In this document: positions 9,435 through 19,989 of the stretch, one piece after another
Layout of the letters: every line of letters begins with the position of its first letter
Numbering within the stretch: the stretch's first letter is position 1
NCBI GenBank assembly: GCA_045129695.1
Contig: JBGVJZ010000009.1
Span: 44,529 to 108,528 of the forward strand
Reading direction: 5' to 3'
Origin: Eshraghiella sp045129695
GTDB lineage: Bacteria > Bacillota > Clostridia > Lachnospirales > Lachnospiraceae
DNA: 64,000 nt
Position numbers and translations under genes: made by a program
Notes under the pieces: generated by a model
Seen by the model: the letters and a program-made list of their open reading frames with translations, nothing else
Databases searched by the model: none
Told to the model about the DNA's origin: nothing

Positions 9435-9992
9435 ATGACGGACAAAAAATATGCAAGACAATATGTCAGACAGCTCCGCGATGGAATGTCTGAACAGGAA
9501 AACCACCGCTTAAGCCGGATTATTTGTGATAAATTATTTGACATGAAAGCTTTTATTAATAGCTCCGACATACGCGCCTATGTGTCTTTTCGTAATGAAG
9601 TAAATACCATACCTTTAATAGAAAAATGTCTTACTATGAATAAAACAATTTCTGTTCCCAAGGTATACGGTGAAGACATGATTTTCTACCGGATACAAGA
9701 CACCTCGGACTTGTGTGAAGGATATATGGGCATCAGGGAGCCTTCAGAGGATTTACCGGTTATGTATAGCCACAGCGGAATAATAATTGTCCCCGGAATG
9801 GTTTTTGACAGAAGGGGCAATCGTGCAGGATATGGAAGAGGATTTTATGACCGGTATCTTGCAAAATTTCCTGAATTGATTAAAATAGGAGTTGCGTTTG
9901 ATTTTCAACTGGTTGATGAAATAGACACAAATCCTTTTGATGTTGCAATGGATTATATTTTAACAGATACAGAAATTATTAAAATCATATAA
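9435..9992 (+). CDS. 5-formyltetrahydrofolate cyclo-ligase
   Basis: The 185-residue protein recycles 5-formyl-THF to 5,10-methenyl-THF using ATP. The family signature is the C-terminal 'VPGMVFDRRGNRAGYGRGFYDRYL', together with 'AYVSFRNEVNT' and 'GIREP'. The start codon lies one base after the dCMP deaminase stop codon, so the genes are almost certainly co-translated. Confidence 0.94.
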   Translation: MTDKKYARQYVRQLRDGMSEQENHRLSRIICDKLFDMKAFINSSDIRAYVSFRNEVNTIPLIEKCLTMNKTISVPKVYGEDMIFYRIQDTSDLCEGYMGIREPSEDLPVMYSHSGIIIVPGMVFDRRGNRAGYGRGFYDRYLAKFPELIKIGVAFDFQLVDEIDTNPFDVAMDYILTDTEIIKII

Positions 9993-10007
9993 AAGAGAGG
10001 TCTTAAT

Positions 10008-11252
10008 ATGACAGAATTAGTGAAGATGGGTGAGAATGCCGTAGCGGCATCAAGAGAAACTGCAAGACTTAATATTATGGATAAAAACAATGCATTACTG
10101 GCAATTGCTGACGCCATTGTTAATAATGCAGAGCTTATTCTTAAGGCTAATGAAATTGATTTGGAAAACGGCCGTAAACAGGGAATGAAACAGGGCTTAT
10201 TAGACCGTTTACAGCTTACTTATGACAGAATTGTACAGATGGCGGAGGGTATCCGTCAGGTTGTTACTCTTGATGATCCTGTGGGTGAAGTCATCGGAAT
10301 GTGGAAAAGACCTAACGGACTAACAATCGGTCAGAAAAGAGTACCAATTGGTGTTATTGGAATTATATACGAATCAAGACCTAATGTAACACTTGATGCC
10401 TTCGGACTTTGCTTCAAAGCAGGTAATGCTGTTATTCTTAAGGGCGGAAGTGATGCCATTAATTCAAATATTGCAATTGTTGATGTTATCAGGAAGGCTT
10501 TGGAGGAACGCAATATCAATCCTCTTTGTATTCAGTTAATTAAGAGTACGGACAGAGCTGTTACAACAGAATTCATGCATATGAATGAATATGTGGATGT
10601 ACTTATTCCAAGAGGCGGTGCAGGACTTATTAAAGCTGTTGTTAATAATGCAACAATACCTGTAATTGAGACAGGAACCGGCAACTGCCATGTATATGTG
10701 GATGCAACTGCTGATTATGATATGGCGCTTGATATTATTGAGAATGCCAAAACGCAACGAATCGGTGTATGCAATGCCTGTGAATCATTACTTGTACATA
10801 AGGATATTGCTGATGAGTTTATTCCGCTTCTTGCAGAAAGATTATTCTCTCACAATGTAGAGATTAGAGGAGATGAGAAATCCCGCGTAATAGTTCCTTC
10901 ATTACATGAAGCTACGGAAGAAGATTACAAAACAGAATATCTTGATTATATTGTTTCACTCAAGATTGTTGACAGTATTGATGAAGCAATTGAACATATT
11001 AACAGATATAATACCGGTCATTCAGAAGCAATTGTTACCAGGGATTATGATAATTCCCGGAAATTTCTGGATGAAGTTGATGCGGCAGCAGTATACGTTA
11101 ATGCCTCAACAAGATTTACCGATGGTTTTGAATTCGGTTTTGGTGCTGAGATAGGAATCAGTACACAGAAATTACACGCCAGAGGGCCAATGGGACTGAA
11201 AGAATTAACCACTACCAAATATATTATTTATGGTAATGGTCAGATTAGATAA
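10008..11252 (+). CDS. proA: Glutamate-5-semialdehyde dehydrogenase (gamma-glutamyl phosphate reductase)
   Basis: A 414-residue NADPH-dependent enzyme for the second step of proline synthesis. Motifs include 'IGVIGIIYESRPNVTLDA', 'IPVIETGTGNCHVYVD', the catalytic-cysteine region 'RIGVCNACESLLVH', and the C-terminal 'FGFGAEIGISTQKLHARGPMGL'. It is preceded by a GAGAGG site. Length is typical. Confidence 0.97.
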   Translation: MTELVKMGENAVAASRETARLNIMDKNNALLAIADAIVNNAELILKANEIDLENGRKQGMKQGLLDRLQLTYDRIVQMAEGIRQVVTLDDPVGEVIGMWKRPNGLTIGQKRVPIGVIGIIYESRPNVTLDAFGLCFKAGNAVILKGGSDAINSNIAIVDVIRKALEERNINPLCIQLIKSTDRAVTTEFMHMNEYVDVLIPRGGAGLIKAVVNNATIPVIETGTGNCHVYVDATADYDMALDIIENAKTQRIGVCNACESLLVHKDIADEFIPLLAERLFSHNVEIRGDEKSRVIVPSLHEATEEDYKTEYLDYIVSLKIVDSIDEAIEHINRYNTGHSEAIVTRDYDNSRKFLDEVDAAAVYVNASTRFTDGFEFGFGAEIGISTQKLHARGPMGLKELTTTKYIIYGNGQIR

Positions 11253-11270
11253 TTACAGGAAAGGATTCTT

Positions 11271-12692
11271 ATGAACCAGAATATTAGCAGTATTCCGGTA
11301 AACGAACCGGAAAGACAATATTATTTTATTGAGCAGCTTAAAAATTTGATTCAGGAGAAAGCAGCTAAAAAAGGCAGACCTCTTACATACCATATACAGA
11401 CATTTGGCTGTCAGATGAATGCAAGGGATTCGGAGAAGCTTGCCGGAATCTTAGAGCAGATTGGATATGTGGAAAGTGATTCCGAACAGGCGGATTTTGT
11501 AATTTATAACACTTGTTCTGTCAGGGAAAATGCCAATACACGAGTATATGGACGACTTGGACATCTTAATGTTATTAAGAAGCAAAATCAGAATATGCTC
11601 ATTGCGATGTGCGGGTGCATGATGCAGGAACCTGATGAAATTGAGAAGATTAAAACAACCTACCGGTTTGTAGATATTGTTTTTGGTACACATAATATTT
11701 TTAAATTTGCAGAATTAATCTATGACAGACTACAGTCTGACAGAATGATTATTGATATCTGGAAGGATACCAATCAGATTGTTGAGGATTTACCAAATGT
11801 GCGTAAGTTTTCTTTTAAATCAGGTATTAATATTACCTACGGATGCAATAATTTCTGCAGCTACTGCATAGTTCCTTATGTAAGAGGAAGGGAGCGAAGC
11901 AGGGAACCAAAAGACATTATTCGTGAAATTGAACGTTTTGTGTCCGAAGGAGTTAAAGAAGTAATGCTTCTTGGACAGAATGTCAATTCTTACGGAAAGA
12001 ACCTTGACACTCCAATAACTTTTGCAGAGCTTCTTACAGAGGTTGCCAGGATTGAAGGACTTGAAAGGATTCGTTTCATGACACCTCATCCAAAGGATTT
12101 ATCTGATGAACTTATTGAAGTAATGCGTGTTACTCCAAAGGTTTGCAGACATATACATCTGCCATTACAGTCCGGAAGTTCAAGAATTCTTAAGTTAATG
12201 AACCGTCATTACACGAAAGAAGCTTATCTTATACTTGTTGAAAAAATTCGTAAGGCTTTACCGGATGTTGCCCTGACAACAGATATTATTGTAGGGTTTC
12301 CAGGTGAAACAGAAGAAGATTTTGAAGATACAATTGATGTGGTAAAACAGGCAGAATTTGACAGTGCCTTTACATTTATATATTCAAAGAGGATTGGTAC
12401 ACCGGCGGCTGCGATGGAGAATCAGGTGCCGGAGGATGTTACCAAACGCCGATTTGACAGACTTTTGGAGGTTGTTTCAGAAGGTGCTTCCAAGCGTTGT
12501 GGCAGAGATGTCGGCAAAGCAATGCCGGTTCTGGTTGAAGAGGTTAATGAGCAGCATCCTGAACTTGTTACAGGAAGATTATCTAATAATACACTTGTTC
12601 ATTTTCCGGGTGATGCCTCAATGGTAGGTCAGATTATTTCTGTTTTATTAAAGGAGAGTAAAGGATTTTACTATATAGGTGAAATACAATAA
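11271..12692 (+). CDS. miaB: tRNA-2-methylthio-N6-dimethylallyladenosine synthase MiaB
   Basis: A 473-residue radical-SAM methylthiotransferase acting on i6A37 of tRNAs. The N-terminal UPF0004 domain carries 'FGCQMNARDSE' plus two further cluster cysteines, the radical-SAM motif is CNNFCSYC, and a TRAM domain closes the protein. The enzyme works after MiaA, which is encoded 6 kb downstream beyond mutS-mutL. The N-terminal extension before the UPF0004 domain is common in Clostridia. Confidence 0.96.
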   Translation: MNQNISSIPVNEPERQYYFIEQLKNLIQEKAAKKGRPLTYHIQTFGCQMNARDSEKLAGILEQIGYVESDSEQADFVIYNTCSVRENANTRVYGRLGHLNVIKKQNQNMLIAMCGCMMQEPDEIEKIKTTYRFVDIVFGTHNIFKFAELIYDRLQSDRMIIDIWKDTNQIVEDLPNVRKFSFKSGINITYGCNNFCSYCIVPYVRGRERSREPKDIIREIERFVSEGVKEVMLLGQNVNSYGKNLDTPITFAELLTEVARIEGLERIRFMTPHPKDLSDELIEVMRVTPKVCRHIHLPLQSGSSRILKLMNRHYTKEAYLILVEKIRKALPDVALTTDIIVGFPGETEEDFEDTIDVVKQAEFDSAFTFIYSKRIGTPAAAMENQVPEDVTKRRFDRLLEVVSEGASKRCGRDVGKAMPVLVEEVNEQHPELVTGRLSNNTLVHFPGDASMVGQIISVLLKESKGFYYIGEIQ

Positions 12693-12740
12693 GGTATAGT
12701 TTTACGGGTGTGGAATTTAGGAAGAAGAAGGACATAAGAA

Positions 12741-14420
12741 ATGCATGAATTAAAACCAAAATTGTTTTCTGTGATGAAAACCTACACAAAGGATCAGTTA
12801 ATTAAGGACATTATTTCAGGAATTATTGTGGCGATTATTGCCCTGCCTTTATCAATTGCACTTGCAATTGCATCGGGTGTCAGTCCTGAAAAGGGTCTTT
12901 ACACCGCAATTATAGCAGGCTTCTGTATTTCGTTTTTCGGCGGAAGCAGGGTTCAGATTGGCGGACCTACAGCAGCATTTGTTGTTATTATTTACGGAAT
13001 TATTGAACAGTATGACATAAGCGGACTTATTGTGGCTACGATTATGGCAGGTATTTTTATGATTATATTTGGTCTGTGCCGGGCCGGAAACCTCATTAAG
13101 TTCATTCCTTATACAATTACAACCGGTTTTACTGCAGGTATTGCCGTAAGTATTGCCGTCGGACAGCTTAAGGATTTTATGGGAATTGATATGGGTGCAC
13201 TTCCGTCAGATTTCATTGATAAAGTAATTGCAATGGGCAGGAACATTACTAAGCTTAACTGGATTGCCCTTGCAATAGGTGTACTTGCTCTTGTTATTCA
13301 GATTGTATGGCCGAAGCTTATGGGGCTGCTGCCAGAGAAATTAAAATATGTTAAGGCAATTCCGGGTTCATTAATTGCAATTATTGTTGCAACGGTGCTG
13401 GTAAACTGTTGTAATCTGCCTGTAAATACAATCGGCAGCCTCAATTATGACTTGTCAGCCAAGCTTCCAGCTCTTTCAATACCGAATGTTAATTTTGAAA
13501 TGATTAAAAACTTAATCAGTCCTGCATTTACAATTGCGATTCTTGCAAGTATCGAATCACTTCTGTCAGCCGTTGTTGCGGATGGTATGATTGGAAGCAA
13601 ACACCGTTCCAATGCAGAGCTTATCGGACAGGGTATCGGTAATATTTTATCAGGACTTTTTGGTGGAATCCCTGCAACAGGTGCAATTGCAAGAACTGCT
13701 GCCAATATTAAAAACGGCGGACGTACACCGATTGCCGGAATGGTACACTCTATTGTGCTTTTAATAATTCTTTTATTATTAATGCCTTATGCTTCATGGA
13801 TTCCAATGCCTGCACTTGCAGCAATTCTTATTATGGTTGCTTACAATATGGCAGGAATCGCAAACTGTATACGTTTATGCAAAAAAGCACCAAAGAGTGA
13901 TATACTTGTATTTGCTTTAACATTCCTGTTAACAGTTTTCTTTGACCTCGTTGTCGCAATTGAGATTAGCATGATTGTAGCAGCAGCTTTATTTATGAAG
14001 AGAATGGCGGATACAACAGATGTAAAAAGCTGGAAATATATTCAGCCTGAGGAAGAGGATGACCCTGATAATATCAGACTTAAAATTGTCCCTGATAACA
14101 CACTTGTATACGAAATCTGCGGACCGATGTTCTTTGGTATGACTGATAAATTTATGGAGCTTACTAAGGATACAAGCAAGGATGTAATAATTCTACGAAT
14201 GAGAAGTGTTCCGTCAATTGATGCCAGTGCATTACATTCTTTGTATGATATTTTACATAAATGTCAAAAAGACAAAACCACACTTATTTTCTCACATGTC
14301 AATGAACAGCCAATGAAAATGATGCAGAAGGCCAAGTTTGATGAGGAAGCCGGTGTTGAAAATTTCTGTGCCAATATTGATGAAGCAATAGAAAGAGCTA
14401 TAGCAATTACCGGCAAATAA
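12741..14420 (+). CDS. SulP family anion transporter with STAS domain
   Basis: A 559-residue membrane protein with about eleven hydrophobic segments and the SulP signature 'KGLYTAIIAGFCISFFGGSRVQIGGPTAAFVVI'. A cytoplasmic STAS domain follows from about residue 450 (ILRMRSVPSIDASALHSLYDIL), likely the regulatory end. Family members import sulfate, bicarbonate or other anions; which one cannot be read here. It is spaced 48 bases from miaB and has a weak ribosome binding site. Confidence 0.93.
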   Translation: MHELKPKLFSVMKTYTKDQLIKDIISGIIVAIIALPLSIALAIASGVSPEKGLYTAIIAGFCISFFGGSRVQIGGPTAAFVVIIYGIIEQYDISGLIVATIMAGIFMIIFGLCRAGNLIKFIPYTITTGFTAGIAVSIAVGQLKDFMGIDMGALPSDFIDKVIAMGRNITKLNWIALAIGVLALVIQIVWPKLMGLLPEKLKYVKAIPGSLIAIIVATVLVNCCNLPVNTIGSLNYDLSAKLPALSIPNVNFEMIKNLISPAFTIAILASIESLLSAVVADGMIGSKHRSNAELIGQGIGNILSGLFGGIPATGAIARTAANIKNGGRTPIAGMVHSIVLLIILLLLMPYASWIPMPALAAILIMVAYNMAGIANCIRLCKKAPKSDILVFALTFLLTVFFDLVVAIEISMIVAAALFMKRMADTTDVKSWKYIQPEEEDDPDNIRLKIVPDNTLVYEICGPMFFGMTDKFMELTKDTSKDVIILRMRSVPSIDASALHSLYDILHKCQKDKTTLIFSHVNEQPMKMMQKAKFDEEAGVENFCANIDEAIERAIAITGK

Positions 14421-14449
14421 TTTACTTTATAGAAGAGAAGGTTACTTAC

Positions 14450-17101
14450 ATGCCAGAATTAAGCCCAATGATGCAAAAATATCTTGAAACCAAAGAAGAG
14501 TACAGGGATTGTGTACTTTTCTACAGACTTGGCGATTTTTACGAGATGTTTTTTGATGATGCGATAAATGTTTCAAGAGAACTTGAATTAACACTTACAG
14601 GCAGGGACTGTGGTCTCGAAGAAAGAGCTCCGATGTGCGGAGTTCCTTATCATGCCGCAGATACATATATTAACCGACTTGTACAGAAAGGCTATAAGGT
14701 AGCAATCTGTGAGCAGGTTGAGGACCCTAAGACCGCCAAAGGGCTGGTTAAGCGTGAAGTAATCAAAATTGTTACTCCGGGTACGAATTTCAATCCCGGT
14801 GCTTTATCAGAGGATAAGAATAATTACCTTATGTGCATCGCTTATATGAGTAATGCCATAGGTCTTGCTTCTTGTGATATTACAACCGGAGAATTTCTTG
14901 TTACCGAGGTTACAACAGGAAGAGAAGTGCTTGATGAGATTAATAAATTCTCACCTTCAGAAATTATCTGTAATGAGGCCTTCAGTATAAGCGGAATTGA
15001 TATTACCGATATAACAGAAAGACTTAACATTGCAGTTTCTGAGATGGAGCCTTGGTATTTTGACGATATAAGTGCTAATAAAATTTTAAAAGAACATTTT
15101 AAAATTAATCAGTTAGAAGGTCTTGGACTTAAGGATTATCCGACAGGTATAATAGCTGCTGGAGCCTTGATGAATTATCTTTATGAGACACAGAAAAATT
15201 CTCTGCCCCATCTGACAAGAATTACCCCATATGTAACGGGTAAGTTTATGATTATTGACAGTTCTACAAGACGCAATCTTGAGTTGGTTGAGACAATGCG
15301 TGAGAAACAGAAGCGTGGTTCACTTCTTTGGGTGCTTGACAAGACTAAGACGGCAATGGGGGCAAGACTTCTTCGTAAGATGATAGAACAGCCTCTTATT
15401 GTAAAAGATGATATTATTAAACGTCAGGATGCCATAAATGAGTTGATTGACAGCTATATTGACAGGGAGGAATTAAGAGAATACCTTAACCCTGTATATG
15501 ATCTTGAGAGATTAATAGGAAGAATCAGTACCAAAACAGCCGGACCGAGGGAGTTAGTATCCTTTAAGACCTCGATAGAAATGCTCCCTCATATCAAATC
15601 AATTCTTATGGGAATGAAATCCGGACTTCTGAAGGATATTTATCAGAATTTGGACACACTAACCGATATTTACGAATTAATTAACAGTTCAATTGTTGAT
15701 GAGCCTCCTATTACTCTCAAAGACGGCGGATTAATCAAAGAGGGCTATAACGATGAGGTTGACCGTTTACGCAATGCCAAGACAGAGGGCAGGAACTGGC
15801 TTGCACAGCTTGAGGCAGATGAGAAGGAAAGAACAGGAATAAAAAACCTCAAAATCAAATTTAATAAGGTATTCGGATACTATCTTGAAGTAACCAACTC
15901 CTTCAAAAACATGGTTCCTGACGATTATATCCGTAAACAGACACTTACCAATGCAGAGCGTTATACAACCCCTAAATTAAAGGAATTAGAGGATATTATT
16001 CTTGGAGCGGAGGACAAGCTTTTCTCACTTGAATATGATATTTTCGTTGAAATACGTGACAGAATTGCCAAAGAGGTACTTAGAATTCAGACAACAGCCA
16101 AGGCGATTGCCAGTGCAGATGTTTTTGCTTCTCTTGCAGTTGTTGCAACACAGAATGATTATATCAGACCTTCTATTAATGACAAAGGAACTATCAAAAT
16201 CACAGGCGGAAGACATCCTGTTGTTGAAAAAATGATTAACAACAATATGTTTGTTGCGAACGATACATTTCTTGATAATAACAAGAACAGAATATCAATA
16301 ATTACCGGTCCTAATATGGCTGGTAAATCCACATATATGAGACAGGTAGCATTGATTGTCCTTATGGCTCAGATCGGGTCATATATTCCTGCGAAGGCAG
16401 CGGATATCGGTATTGCAGACAGAATATTTACTAGAGTTGGTGCTTCCGATGACTTAGCAAGCGGACAGAGTACCTTCATGGTTGAGATGACTGAGGTTGC
16501 CAATATTCTTCGTAATGCAACATCTGACAGTCTGTTAATACTTGATGAAATCGGAAGAGGAACAAGTACCTTTGACGGATTATCAATTGCATGGGCAGTT
16601 GTAGAGCATATCAGCAATCCGAAGCTTCTCGGAGCTAAAACACTTTTTGCCACTCATTACCATGAGCTTACAGAGCTTGAAGGAACCATTGATTCCGTTA
16701 ACAACTACTGTATTGCAGTAAAGGAACAGGGTGATGACATAGTATTTCTTCGTAAAATCGTTAAGGGTGGTGCCGATAAAAGCTATGGTATTCAGGTTGC
16801 CAAGCTTGCAGGTGTTCCTGACAATGTTATTCAGAGAGCCAGAGAAATCGTAAATGAACTTGCTGATAATGATATTTCAATAAAAGCAAAAGAGATTGCC
16901 AAGCTTGGTGTTCCTGCAGCCTCCTTCAAGATTCCTGAGAAAATAGGCAAGGAAGAATATGTACAGATGTCCTTGTTTGATGCAGTTAATAATGATGATA
17001 TTATTAACGACATTAAGGAAATGGATCTTACCGGAATGACCCCGATTGAAGCACTTAACTCATTATACAGAATTCAGGATCAGATTAAAAACAGGTGGTA
17101 A
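14450..17101 (+). CDS. mutS: DNA mismatch repair protein MutS
   Basis: The 883-residue MutS recognises mismatches. The mismatch-binding motif is in 'LGDFYEMFFDDA' near the N-terminus, the ATPase has Walker A GPNMAGKST, and 'DEIGRGTSTFDGLSIAWA' is the Walker B/D-loop. A C-terminal 'QMSLFDA' segment resembles a sliding-clamp binding motif. mutL follows after 5 bases, so repair functions are co-expressed. There is no mutH in the window; strand nicking is expected from MutL. Confidence 0.98.
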   Translation: MPELSPMMQKYLETKEEYRDCVLFYRLGDFYEMFFDDAINVSRELELTLTGRDCGLEERAPMCGVPYHAADTYINRLVQKGYKVAICEQVEDPKTAKGLVKREVIKIVTPGTNFNPGALSEDKNNYLMCIAYMSNAIGLASCDITTGEFLVTEVTTGREVLDEINKFSPSEIICNEAFSISGIDITDITERLNIAVSEMEPWYFDDISANKILKEHFKINQLEGLGLKDYPTGIIAAGALMNYLYETQKNSLPHLTRITPYVTGKFMIIDSSTRRNLELVETMREKQKRGSLLWVLDKTKTAMGARLLRKMIEQPLIVKDDIIKRQDAINELIDSYIDREELREYLNPVYDLERLIGRISTKTAGPRELVSFKTSIEMLPHIKSILMGMKSGLLKDIYQNLDTLTDIYELINSSIVDEPPITLKDGGLIKEGYNDEVDRLRNAKTEGRNWLAQLEADEKERTGIKNLKIKFNKVFGYYLEVTNSFKNMVPDDYIRKQTLTNAERYTTPKLKELEDIILGAEDKLFSLEYDIFVEIRDRIAKEVLRIQTTAKAIASADVFASLAVVATQNDYIRPSINDKGTIKITGGRHPVVEKMINNNMFVANDTFLDNNKNRISIITGPNMAGKSTYMRQVALIVLMAQIGSYIPAKAADIGIADRIFTRVGASDDLASGQSTFMVEMTEVANILRNATSDSLLILDEIGRGTSTFDGLSIAWAVVEHISNPKLLGAKTLFATHYHELTELEGTIDSVNNYCIAVKEQGDDIVFLRKIVKGGADKSYGIQVAKLAGVPDNVIQRAREIVNELADNDISIKAKEIAKLGVPAASFKIPEKIGKEEYVQMSLFDAVNNDDIINDIKEMDLTGMTPIEALNSLYRIQDQIKNRW

Positions 17102-17106
17102 AATAA

Positions 17107-19017
17107 ATGGCCATTCATATTTTGAATCAAAATACTATAAATCAGATAGCAGCCGGTGAAGTAGTTGACCGGCCTTCTTCTGTTGTAAAAGAGCTTGTTG
17201 AGAATGCAATTGATGCAGGCTCTACGGCGATAACAGTTGAAATTAAAGAAGGCGGTTTATCCTTTATAAGAATTACCGACAATGGTTCAGGTATTGCTAA
17301 AGAGGATATCCCTGTTGCGTTTCTCCGCCATTCCACCAGTAAAATTAAAGATGCAGCAGATCTTGTAAGTATTTCATCACTTGGCTTCAGAGGTGAGGCA
17401 CTTTCAAGTATCAGTGCCGTTTCACAGGTGGAGCTGATCACTAAGACAAGAGATGCACTTTGCGGAATCCGTTATGAAATTGAAGGTGGAGAAGAGAAGA
17501 CAATGGAAGAAGTCGGAGCTCCCGATGGAACTACTTTTATTGTCAGAAATTTGTTTTATAATACTCCTGCAAGACGTAAATTCCTAAAAACTGCTTCAAC
17601 AGAGGGCGGGTATATTAACTCACTTATGGAGCATTTATGTATGTCCCATCCCGATATATCCTTCAGATTCATACAGAATAACCAGCCCAAACTCCAGACA
17701 TCCGGAAACGGTAATCTTAAGGATGTGATCTATGCAATTTACGGACGTGAAATTACGAACCAGCTGGTTGAAATAGAAGGTACTTATGAGGATTTCTCAG
17801 TTAAGGGCTATATTGCAAAGCCCGTTGTAGCCAGAAGTAACCGTAATTTTGAGAATTATTATATTAATGGCAGATACATCAAAAGTGCAATAATTATGAA
17901 GGCAATTGAGGCTGCTTACGCTCCTTTTATGATGCAGCATAAGTATCCTTTTACGGCATTTCATATAACGATAGAGCCTGACCAGCTGGATGTTAATGTA
18001 CATCCTTCCAAAATGGAGCTCAGATTCTCCAATGGTCAGTATATTTATGATTCACTTATTGACTGCATCACTAAGGCACTTACAAAACGTGAGCTGATTC
18101 CTGAGGTTGTAATTGAAGATAAACCGAAACGGGTTATTAATCCGAATATTCAGCCGATAAAACAGCCAAAAACTACGGAAATTCCGAAGCCTGTACAGGT
18201 TACTCTTAAAGAGCCGGAAATTCCATATTCTGTACCAAAGACTGTACCACAGCCTCCTATACAAGAACCTGTACCTCCTGTAAAAGAAGTTGTTAAGCCT
18301 GCTCCTGTAAGGGCACCGGAACCTTTTGAGGTAAATCGTATTGCCAATCAGGCACAGAAAGATGAGCCACAGAAGGAAACAGCTAAATATGAACAGCTGC
18401 AGCTTATTGATGAACCTAAGCTTTTGGAAAAAGAGCATAAAAAGGACATAAAAATAATCGGACAGGTCTTTGATACCTACTGGATAATCCAGTTTGAACA
18501 GAATATGTATATCATTGACCAGCATGCTGCACATGAAAAAGTACTTTTTGAGCAGTTTATGAAAAGATATGTTGAACGTAATATTTCTACACAGTATTTG
18601 AGTCCTCCGGTTATTATTTCACTTACCGGTGAAGAGGAAATTATACTTAAAGAAAATATGCAGTACTTTGAAAGCTTCGGTTTTGAAATTGAAGAATTCG
18701 GCGGTGATTCTTATGCAATAAGAGGAATTCCTGCTGATTTTACCGAAAGCAATCCACAGGAAATACTACTTGAAATACTGGATTCAATGACTGAAGACTC
18801 CTTTAAGAAGACTCCGGAATCAATTAAGGACAGAATTGCTACAATGTCCTGTAAGGCAGCAGTCAAGGGCAATAACCGTTTGAGCAGCCAGGAAGCGACG
18901 GAACTTATTAATAATTTAATGAACCTTGAGAATCCATATAATTGTCCACATGGGCGTCCTACAATGATAACCATGAGTAAATATGAATTAGAAAAGAAAT
19001 TTAAGAGAATTATTTAG
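17107..19017 (+). CDS. mutL: DNA mismatch repair endonuclease MutL
   Basis: The 636-residue protein starts with a GHKL ATPase domain (VVKELVENAIDAG, GFRGEALSSI). A long proline-rich linker spans about residues 345-430. The C-terminal domain holds the endonuclease motif DQHAAHEKVLFE from residue 471, which is the metal-binding DQHA(x)2E(x)4E of nicking MutL proteins. This fits a methyl-independent mismatch repair system. It is followed directly by miaA. Confidence 0.97.
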   Translation: MAIHILNQNTINQIAAGEVVDRPSSVVKELVENAIDAGSTAITVEIKEGGLSFIRITDNGSGIAKEDIPVAFLRHSTSKIKDAADLVSISSLGFRGEALSSISAVSQVELITKTRDALCGIRYEIEGGEEKTMEEVGAPDGTTFIVRNLFYNTPARRKFLKTASTEGGYINSLMEHLCMSHPDISFRFIQNNQPKLQTSGNGNLKDVIYAIYGREITNQLVEIEGTYEDFSVKGYIAKPVVARSNRNFENYYINGRYIKSAIIMKAIEAAYAPFMMQHKYPFTAFHITIEPDQLDVNVHPSKMELRFSNGQYIYDSLIDCITKALTKRELIPEVVIEDKPKRVINPNIQPIKQPKTTEIPKPVQVTLKEPEIPYSVPKTVPQPPIQEPVPPVKEVVKPAPVRAPEPFEVNRIANQAQKDEPQKETAKYEQLQLIDEPKLLEKEHKKDIKIIGQVFDTYWIIQFEQNMYIIDQHAAHEKVLFEQFMKRYVERNISTQYLSPPVIISLTGEEEIILKENMQYFESFGFEIEEFGGDSYAIRGIPADFTESNPQEILLEILDSMTEDSFKKTPESIKDRIATMSCKAAVKGNNRLSSQEATELINNLMNLENPYNCPHGRPTMITMSKYELEKKFKRII

Positions 19018-19020
19018 TAT

Positions 19021-19989
19021 ATGAACAGGAAACCTTTAATTATTTTAACAGGTCCCACATCAGTGGGCAAAACAGAATTATCAATCTCCCTTGCAAAAGC
19101 AGTTAACGGTGAGATAATAAGTGCAGATTCCATGCAGGTATACCGCAAAATGGATATCGGTACTGCTAAAATTACTCCGGAAGAAATGGCAGGTGTAAAG
19201 CACCATCTCATTGATGTACTGGATCCTTCAGAGGATTTTAATGTATTTCTCTTTAAGGAACTTGCCAAAAAAGCAATGGATGATATATATAACAGAGGAC
19301 ATATTCCGATTCTTACCGGCGGTACGGGCTTCTATATCCAGTCAGTACTGTATGACATAGATTTCAGTACTGATGACGGAGACAATTCATACAGGCATGA
19401 ATTAGAAGCACTTGCGGAAGAAAAAGGTGCGGAGTATCTTCACAATATTCTTAAAGAGGTGGATTCTGAATCGGCACAAGAGATTCATTATAACAATGTA
19501 AAAAGAGTAATTCGTGCTCTTGAATATTACCACCAGACAGGTGAGAAAATATCCATACATAACAAAGAGCAGCGACAGAAGGAATCACCGTATAACTTTG
19601 CTTATTTTGTATTAAATGATGAACGTGCAATGATTTATGACAGAATTAACCGCCGTGTTGACATAATGATTAAAAACGGTCTTGTAGAAGAAGTAAGTAA
19701 TCTTGTTAACGAAGGCTACACCAAAGAGCTTGTATCAATGCAGGGACTTGGTTACAAAGAGATTATTGATTACCTAAATGGTGAAATCAGTCTTGATGAA
19801 GCCATCTACAGAATTAAAAGGGATACAAGACATTTTGCCAAAAGACAATTGACATGGTTTGGCAGGGAGCGTGAAGTTATTTTTGTAAACAAAAATGAAT
19901 TTAATTACGACACCGGGGCAGCTCTTGATTATATGCTTGAATGCCTTAAAAACAAACAGATTATAAAGGATATTAACAATGAACGATAA
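19021..19989 (+). CDS. miaA: tRNA dimethylallyltransferase MiaA
   Basis: A 322-residue prenyltransferase that adds the dimethylallyl group to A37 of tRNAs. The P-loop GPTSVGKTELS, 'SADSMQVYRKMDIGTAK' and 'GGTGFYIQS' are diagnostic. It begins 3 bases after mutL, the order seen across Firmicutes, and its end overlaps the following PLP lyase by 11 bases. Confidence 0.97.
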   Translation: MNRKPLIILTGPTSVGKTELSISLAKAVNGEIISADSMQVYRKMDIGTAKITPEEMAGVKHHLIDVLDPSEDFNVFLFKELAKKAMDDIYNRGHIPILTGGTGFYIQSVLYDIDFSTDDGDNSYRHELEALAEEKGAEYLHNILKEVDSESAQEIHYNNVKRVIRALEYYHQTGEKISIHNKEQRQKESPYNFAYFVLNDERAMIYDRINRRVDIMIKNGLVEEVSNLVNEGYTKELVSMQGLGYKEIIDYLNGEISLDEAIYRIKRDTRHFAKRQLTWFGREREVIFVNKNEFNYDTGAALDYMLECLKNKQIIKDINNER

